The position numbers and the translations under genes were made by a program. A stretch of 39,974 bases of DNA, taken from the IMG/VR virus record IMGVR_UViG_3300030329_003574, positions 1 through 39,974 of that record; one strand, 5' to 3'. The notes under the pieces were generated by a model. The model worked only from the letters and a program-made list of their open reading frames with translations. It ran no database searches and was not told where the DNA came from. Position 1 is the stretch's first letter, and every line of letters starts with the position of its first letter. Of the stretch, positions 36,677 through 39,974 are shown piece after piece. Source of the DNA: a virus.

Positions 36677-36922
36677 CTAAGCATTTTTAACTAAGGACAA
36701 ACCACGATTCTTTGCAATTCGTTTACGTCCTATTCTCCAGTTATTCTCAACTTTATCTAAAAAGCCAAGGTTACCATTCCCCATACCATAATCATTTCCA
36801 CAATATAACTGGAACATGACAGAAGTAATACTATCGTAGGTTCTCTTATCAGGGCTAATAATTACTAGCTTATCAAGAGTCTCATCAAGTACCGTTTCTA
36901 ACGGTTTTTTCACCGCTGCCAT
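36677..36922 (-). CDS. Small protein of unknown function
   Basis: An 81-residue protein, MAAVKKPLETVLDETLDKLV, SPDKRTYDSITSVMFQLYCG, ends RIGRKRIAKNRGLSLVKNA. A helical core with a basic tail could bind nucleic acid. Good ribosome site (AGGAG). No family recognised. Confidence 0.55.
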   Translation of the reverse strand: MAAVKKPLETVLDETLDKLVIISPDKRTYDSITSVMFQLYCGNDYGMGNGNLGFLDKVENNWRIGRKRIAKNRGLSLVKNA

Positions 36923-37013
36923 AACAATCTCCTATTTTTAATAAAAAATTGTGTCCGTTATTCTGTGATAATAAGAAGATTTGAAACCCCTTCTTTTCAT
37001 AAGGTTGAGGAAT

Positions 37014-37042
37014 ACCCTATAAGCAATATAGACTTATAGGGT
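37014..37042. repeat. 10-bp hairpin after gene 37055
   Basis: ACCCTATAAG-CAATATAGA-CTTATAGGGT is a perfect 10-bp inverted repeat 13 bases beyond the stop at 37055. No U tract follows on the minus strand, so it may be a processing site or mRNA stabiliser. Confidence 0.7.
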
Positions 37043-37054
37043 TAAGATCAAGTA

Positions 37055-37273
37055 TTATTTTTTTGCTTTTGTTAGCGATTTGCCTTCTGCAAGCAGCTTA
37101 GCTTTGAATGATTCGGGGGATACCCCATTCTTCTTTGCTAGTTTTTTTGCTTCGGAATCAACCAATTTGGCAATCATAGCTCCAGGGCCTCTGAATCCTT
37201 GCTTGCCCATGGCCTTAACAATTGCGTATGTATCTACATCAATTGCTACAGATTTCCATTTATTGATATCCAT
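37055..37273 (-). CDS. Possible ribbon-helix-helix regulator
   Basis: A 72-residue protein. A beta strand (KWKSVAIDVDTYAIVKAMGK) is followed by two helices (GAMIAKLVDSEAKKLAKKNG), the layout of Arc/CopG repressors. The C-terminus is basic. Small size and early-type location fit a regulator. Not proven; needs a profile match. Confidence 0.5.
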   Translation of the reverse strand: MDINKWKSVAIDVDTYAIVKAMGKQGFRGPGAMIAKLVDSEAKKLAKKNGVSPESFKAKLLAEGKSLTKAKK

Positions 37274-37431
37274 GCTTTATACTCCTTTTTATTGTTACAC
37301 TTCGTTTTATATAGCCGTTCTACCTCACAAATATAAACTTCATGCGCTGCTCTTGGGTTTCCGGATCTAGCTATCTTTCTATTGATAGCTGCGATACGTT
37401 TATCTGCCCAAGATTTAGGCGAAGATGGCAT
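37246..37431 (-). CDS. Small basic protein
   Basis: A 61-residue protein, MPSSPKSWADKRIAAINRKI, ARSGNPRAAHEVYICEVERL, then YKTKCNNKKEYKAW. Helical and basic with two cysteines. Overlaps 37055-37273 by 28 bases and the membrane peptide upstream by 17. Function unknown. Confidence 0.5.
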   Translation of the reverse strand: MPSSPKSWADKRIAAINRKIARSGNPRAAHEVYICEVERLYKTKCNNKKEYKAWISINGNL

Positions 37432-37519
37432 AGGCTAATAAACCAAATAATATTAATAGTATTTTCGGACTAATTAATAATATTGCTGTTAAAATGGTTC
37501 TCGTTATCAAAGGTCCCAT
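37415..37519 (-). CDS. 34-residue hydrophobic membrane peptide
   Basis: ATG at 37519 overlaps the upstream stop (TAATG). MGPLITRTILTAILLISPKI then LLILFGLLAYAIFA: nearly all hydrophobic with one Lys-Pro break, so one or two membrane spans. Its 3' end overlaps the next gene. Translational coupling on both sides supports it. Similar peptides are at 14572, 31874 and 35582. Confidence 0.6.
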   Translation of the reverse strand: MGPLITRTILTAILLISPKILLILFGLLAYAIFA

Positions 37520-37794
37520 TATGCATTCTCCATAAATTCTAAGTTTCTTCTCTCAATCTCAATCTTCACAAGTTCTTTTGCAACAAACTCATTGATTGGA
37601 TAGGTTGGTGAACCTAGTATATCTAATTGACATCTAGTAATTTTTTTGACTGCATCATCAAAATAAATAGAACCCTCTACCACAGGATTGCCCTGAGCAT
37701 CGATTGTAAGCAAGTCTTGTAAAATATTATCAACTTTAGATGCAAACTCTCTCCACTCTTTACAATTAGATTTTAATAGTGTGTTTTTACTCAT
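37519..37794 (-). CDS. Small acidic protein
   Basis: A 91-residue protein. MSKNTLLKSNCKEWREFASK, then ILQDLLTIDAQGNPVVEGSI and a helix EFVAKELVKIEIERRNLEFM. No membrane segments. Overlaps the next gene by 4 bases. Family unknown. Confidence 0.55.
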   Translation of the reverse strand: MSKNTLLKSNCKEWREFASKVDNILQDLLTIDAQGNPVVEGSIYFDDAVKKITRCQLDILGSPTYPINEFVAKELVKIEIERRNLEFMENA

Positions 37795-38033
37795 TGTCTT
37801 TTCCCTATATGTGGTGCTCTTTCTAATGTGTTTTGTATGAAGTCCATAATTTTATGGAAGTCAATACTTGCTTTATGAGGTGGCATGTATTGATTCGCAT
37901 CAACTTTAACTCCATCTACATGAAAAACAATTTTACCATCAGAAGTTAACTCTACAAGAATAGCTTTTGTTCCATCTTCTATCTCGTGCACCATGTCGTT
38001 ATTGTCACTGACTAACTTTGGTTTATAGTTCAT
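37791..38033 (-). CDS. Small protein of unknown function
   Basis: An 80-residue protein, MNYKPKLVSDNNDMVHEIED, then ILVELTSDGKIVFHVDGVKV with beta strands. It starts after AAAGGAG. First minus-strand gene after the plus-strand block; the space 38034-38105 must hold divergent promoters but I see no strong consensus. Confidence 0.55.
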   Translation of the reverse strand: MNYKPKLVSDNNDMVHEIEDGTKAILVELTSDGKIVFHVDGVKVDANQYMPPHKASIDFHKIMDFIQNTLERAPHIGKRQ

Positions 38034-38105
38034 GTTATACTCCTTTTAGTTATAACGTTATTTAACAATTCTTTATAAAAAAAGCAAGAATTAAATGGGA
38101 TACGA

Positions 38106-38318
38106 ATGAAATTTTTTATGTCAATTGCGGTGTGTTCTTTTTTGGATTTCTCCTGTATGCCCTATGTTCAGTATCCAATAGCTTATGAATCATGGAACAC
38201 TTGTATGAATGCTGCTTATGAAGAATCTATCAAAATTATGAGTGCATTAGATCAAGATGTAGTAGAACGAAATCGATTAGCTACTAAATTTACATGTACA
38301 GAAGCCCATGGTGCCTAG
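38106..38318 (+). CDS. Small exported protein on the plus strand
   Basis: A 70-residue protein. MKFFMSIAVCSFLDFSCMPY is a signal-like start, and the mature part has SWNTCMNAAYEESIKIMSAL and ATKFTCTEA, with cysteines that could pair. I recall similar small exported proteins in pelagiphages. First gene of a short plus-strand block (38106-39109). Role unknown. Confidence 0.65.
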   Translation: MKFFMSIAVCSFLDFSCMPYVQYPIAYESWNTCMNAAYEESIKIMSALDQDVVERNRLATKFTCTEAHGA

Positions 38319-38356
38319 GGGTTGCACTCTACACAATATATGGTATATAATCTCTT

Positions 38357-38629
38357 ATGAAGCACTATTTTGTTCAGATACGATACAAAGGGAAGTATTT
38401 TAATGGGACAATCAGTGCTAAGACGGATGGCGAAGCTTTAAAACTAGCTGAAAAAAAAATGAAAGCCGGGGAGCTTCAATATCAAGATGAAGACTTCTAC
38501 GATAAAAATAGAATATTCATCACATACGAGGAGATAAAAAATGGCACTACAGGAGTTAATATCAAAGAAACTTCAACTGGAGTCCAAATGGGCAACACAG
38601 GCGTTATCTCAGAAAAGAGTAACACCTGA
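38357..38629 (+). CDS. Small protein, partly overlapped
   Basis: A 90-codon frame, MKHYFVQIRYKGKYFNGTIS, AKTDGEALKLAEKKMKAGEL. The last 30 residues overlap the next gene out of frame and are low complexity. TATAAT (38346-38351) is five bases before the ATG and no ribosome site is visible, so it may be leaderless. The N-terminal 60 residues look real. Confidence 0.5.
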   Translation: MKHYFVQIRYKGKYFNGTISAKTDGEALKLAEKKMKAGELQYQDEDFYDKNRIFITYEEIKNGTTGVNIKETSTGVQMGNTGVISEKSNT

Positions 38630-38729
38630 TATGAAGTGGATAGATATAGAAATTAAAGATCTGAAAAAAAGAATCAATGAACAAAGCGTTATTGATGCTT
38701 CATTAGATCTTTTTGACATTACAACTTAA
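38541..38729 (+). CDS. Small helical protein
   Basis: A 62-residue protein with a strong ribosome site (GAGGAG) before the ATG. MALQELISKKLQLESKWATQ then TPDMKWIDIEIKDLKKRINE: mostly helix and coiled coil. Overlaps the previous frame by 89 bases. Unknown role. Confidence 0.6.
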   Translation: MALQELISKKLQLESKWATQALSQKRVTPDMKWIDIEIKDLKKRINEQSVIDASLDLFDITT

Positions 38730-38751
38730 ATAGCTTAGTACATTATTAATT

Positions 38752-38964
38752 ATGTCACTAAAGCAAGCACTCCTTGACGCTCTCAATAAAAAATACGATG
38801 CTGAAATAGCAGAAGCAGATGCTACAATAAAAATTTATTTGGAAAATTCAGTTGGTATTGGTGAACACCCCCAACACATTAATGAAATAGATAAATTAAT
38901 TGGTAAGATTTGTCATAACAAAGAGAAGAAAGAAGAGTTAGAAAATTTTGCAGACGATTCCTGA
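38752..38964 (+). CDS. Small helical protein, marine-phage type
   Basis: A 70-residue protein, MSLKQALLDALNKKYDAEIA, then IKIYLENSVGIGEHPQHINE with KLIGKI following. The YL.NSVGIGEHP segment recurs in cyanophage small proteins of unknown role. Two helices. Overlaps the next gene by 17 bases. Confidence 0.65.
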   Translation: MSLKQALLDALNKKYDAEIAEADATIKIYLENSVGIGEHPQHINEIDKLIGKICHNKEKKEELENFADDS

Positions 38965-39109
38965 CACGATTACATACCTTAAAAAATTCTACAAGAAACA
39001 ATTAGATAAATATTTTGGAATTGTTGAGCACATTGGTTCAAAGTTAAGTGTTTGGGCTTGGCAAAAACGTTGGAAAAATAGAGATGAAGGTACGGGTTAT
39101 TTAGATTAA
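38948..39109 (+). CDS. 53-residue protein with TTG start
   Basis: TTG at 38948 follows AGAAGAG; the frame is closed by TAG only nine bases earlier, so no ATG is possible. The product has QTIPDTITYLKKFYKKQLDK and SVWAWQKRWKNRDEGTGYLD, a basic helical protein with four Trp. It fills the gap and ends 9 bases into the convergent gene. A gene missed by ATG-only searches. Confidence 0.65.
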   Translation: MQTIPDTITYLKKFYKKQLDKYFGIVEHIGSKLSVWAWQKRWKNRDEGTGYLD

Positions 39110-39340
39110 CCCATCATTTCTTAATTCCTGCGGTGGCCGCTGTGGACTACACATAGGGCAATCAACTCGAACAGCAGTTCCCTCAGCCGTATCCTTGTAC
39201 ACATAAATTTCTCTTTTATCTTTACATCTTAAACAAGATATTTTTCTTTCATCAATAGGTATATATCTTTCTGGTTTACCTTTTTTAATTTTTTCTACTT
39301 GGTCATAGAAATCTTTTGCATCTTCATCAGTCATTATCAT
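39101..39340 (-). CDS. Zinc-ribbon protein
   Basis: Start placed at ATG 39340 after GGGGAGAAACAC; an upstream in-frame ATG (39391) lies inside the polymerase gene. The 79-residue product has C36-x2-C39 (CLRCKDK) and C61-x2-C64 (CPMCSP), a zinc ribbon. Small zinc proteins next to polymerase genes may act in replication or transcription. Coupled to the polymerase stop by 14 bases overlap. Confidence 0.7.
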   Translation of the reverse strand: MIMTDEDAKDFYDQVEKIKKGKPERYIPIDERKISCLRCKDKREIYVYKDTAEGTAVRVDCPMCSPQRPPQELRNDGLI

Positions 39341-39974
39341 GTGTTTCTCCCCAACTCGAACCTTGTGCAATATCAACTTTAAATGGCACACGTAAATTTT
39401 CTATCGAGTTTTCCATTTCTTTTTTTATCTTAATTATATCATCCTGGCCATAAATACTGAAACATAATTCATCATGTATTTGTAACATGGGCATAAATCC
39501 TGCATTATGACAATCAATCATAGCTTGTTTAGCCTGGTCAGCTGCTGATCCTTGTATTAGCCTATTTAGTGCTTTGTAAGTAAAGGCACGCCTTATATTG
39601 TTTCCATAATTAGCTTTGGCTTCATTGTAATTCATAGCTTGATTCATACCAAATGTTGCTGGTTCCCATTTATCAAATCTACATTTTCTTCCTTTTATAG
39701 TTCTTATAAATCCAAACTTGCTAGCTGATTGTGTTACAGCTTCAGCTAATTTTTTTACAAAAGGAACCCTTGAATTATATTGATTTAAAAGAATCTCTGC
39801 TTTGTCTTTAGATATTCCAAGTTCTTTTGATAATTTATTTTTACCCATACCATAAAACAAACCTAAGTTTATTGTTTTTGCTTGCGTCCTTGATATTTGT
39901 GCCATGTCAGCTACAATCTGATGAAAGTCCGCTGATTCATCTTGATAAGCTTTTATAAACTCTTCAGAACCATC
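39327..39974 (-). CDS. polA: Family A DNA polymerase, C-terminal part
   Basis: The 5' part lies beyond the window; 215 residues are present. DFHQIVADMAQISRTQAKTI followed by NLGLFYGMGKNKLS is motif B (K for dNTP binding, Y for sugar discrimination), and LQIHDELCFS is motif C with the catalytic aspartate. AADQAKQAMIDCHNAG sits between. This copies phage DNA, the usual enzyme of T7-like and pelagiphage podoviruses. The frame is intact to the last base, so the gene is probably functional. Confidence 0.9.
   Translation of the reverse strand, partial: DGSEEFIKAYQDESADFHQIVADMAQISRTQAKTINLGLFYGMGKNKLSKELGISKDKAEILLNQYNSRVPFVKKLAEAVTQSASKFGFIRTIKGRKCRFDKWEPATFGMNQAMNYNEAKANYGNNIRRAFTYKALNRLIQGSAADQAKQAMIDCHNAGFMPMLQIHDELCFSIYGQDDIIKIKKEMENSIENLRVPFKVDIAQGSSWGETHDND

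Noticed and set aside
1-39974. CRISPR array, tRNA or rRNA genes, insertion sequences
   Set aside because: No regularly spaced repeats with unique spacers, no cloverleaf with a T-loop, and no transposase frame were seen.

Overview
The window is a contiguous piece of a tailed double-stranded DNA phage genome. Most of it is AT-rich and nearly all genes lie on the minus strand, so transcription reads from high to low coordinates. It carries a complete podovirus-like morphogenesis module (small and large terminase, portal, co-chaperonin, scaffold, major capsid protein, head-tail adaptors, tail nozzle, fibres) and the 3' half of a family A DNA polymerase. No tape measure, tail sheath or integrase is visible. 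The AT-rich base use and the many small conserved proteins typical of marine podoviruses suggest an uncultured marine phage of an alphaproteobacterium such as SAR11. The host is an inference, not something the sequence proves.

Reading in the direction of transcription: 39974-35100 holds DNA polymerase A, small early-type genes, a group of membrane microproteins, and a short block of plus-strand genes (38106-39109). 35109-35581 is a non-coding hub with iterons, palindromes and plus-strand terminators. 35108-32852 carries basic proteins, the small terminase and a PD-(D/E)XK nuclease. 33060-31753 is a GC-rich island containing direct repeats, a consensus promoter, a tandem pair of structured RNA units and two tiny genes. 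31651-29949 has small accessory genes preceded by a repeated promoter-like element. 29739-17507 runs from large terminase to major capsid protein and includes a LAGLIDADG endonuclease and a GroES-like protein. A terminator and an embedded promoter (17435-17474) separate this from 17343-12589 (minor virion proteins, lysis and membrane genes, M15 endolysin). 12200-6340 holds head-tail adaptors and tail fibres. 6340-1 holds three 2-oxoglutarate/Fe(II) oxygenases, the tail nozzle protein and a glycosyltransferase that runs off the window.

Genes are tightly packed, with ATGA or TAATG stop/start overlaps throughout. Reading these junctions shows several micro-genes of 22-54 codons, including at least four hydrophobic membrane peptides, two amphipathic peptides and one lipoprotein, plus two genes that appear to start with TTG.

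The most unusual feature is the tandem structured RNA at 32225-32568. Two units repeat with a 154-base period. Each has a 17-18 bp closing stem that keeps the same G-G and U-U mismatches and shows compensatory changes. The G-U wobbles fit the minus-strand transcript, which is also the strand read by the TTGACA/TATAAC promoter just upstream.
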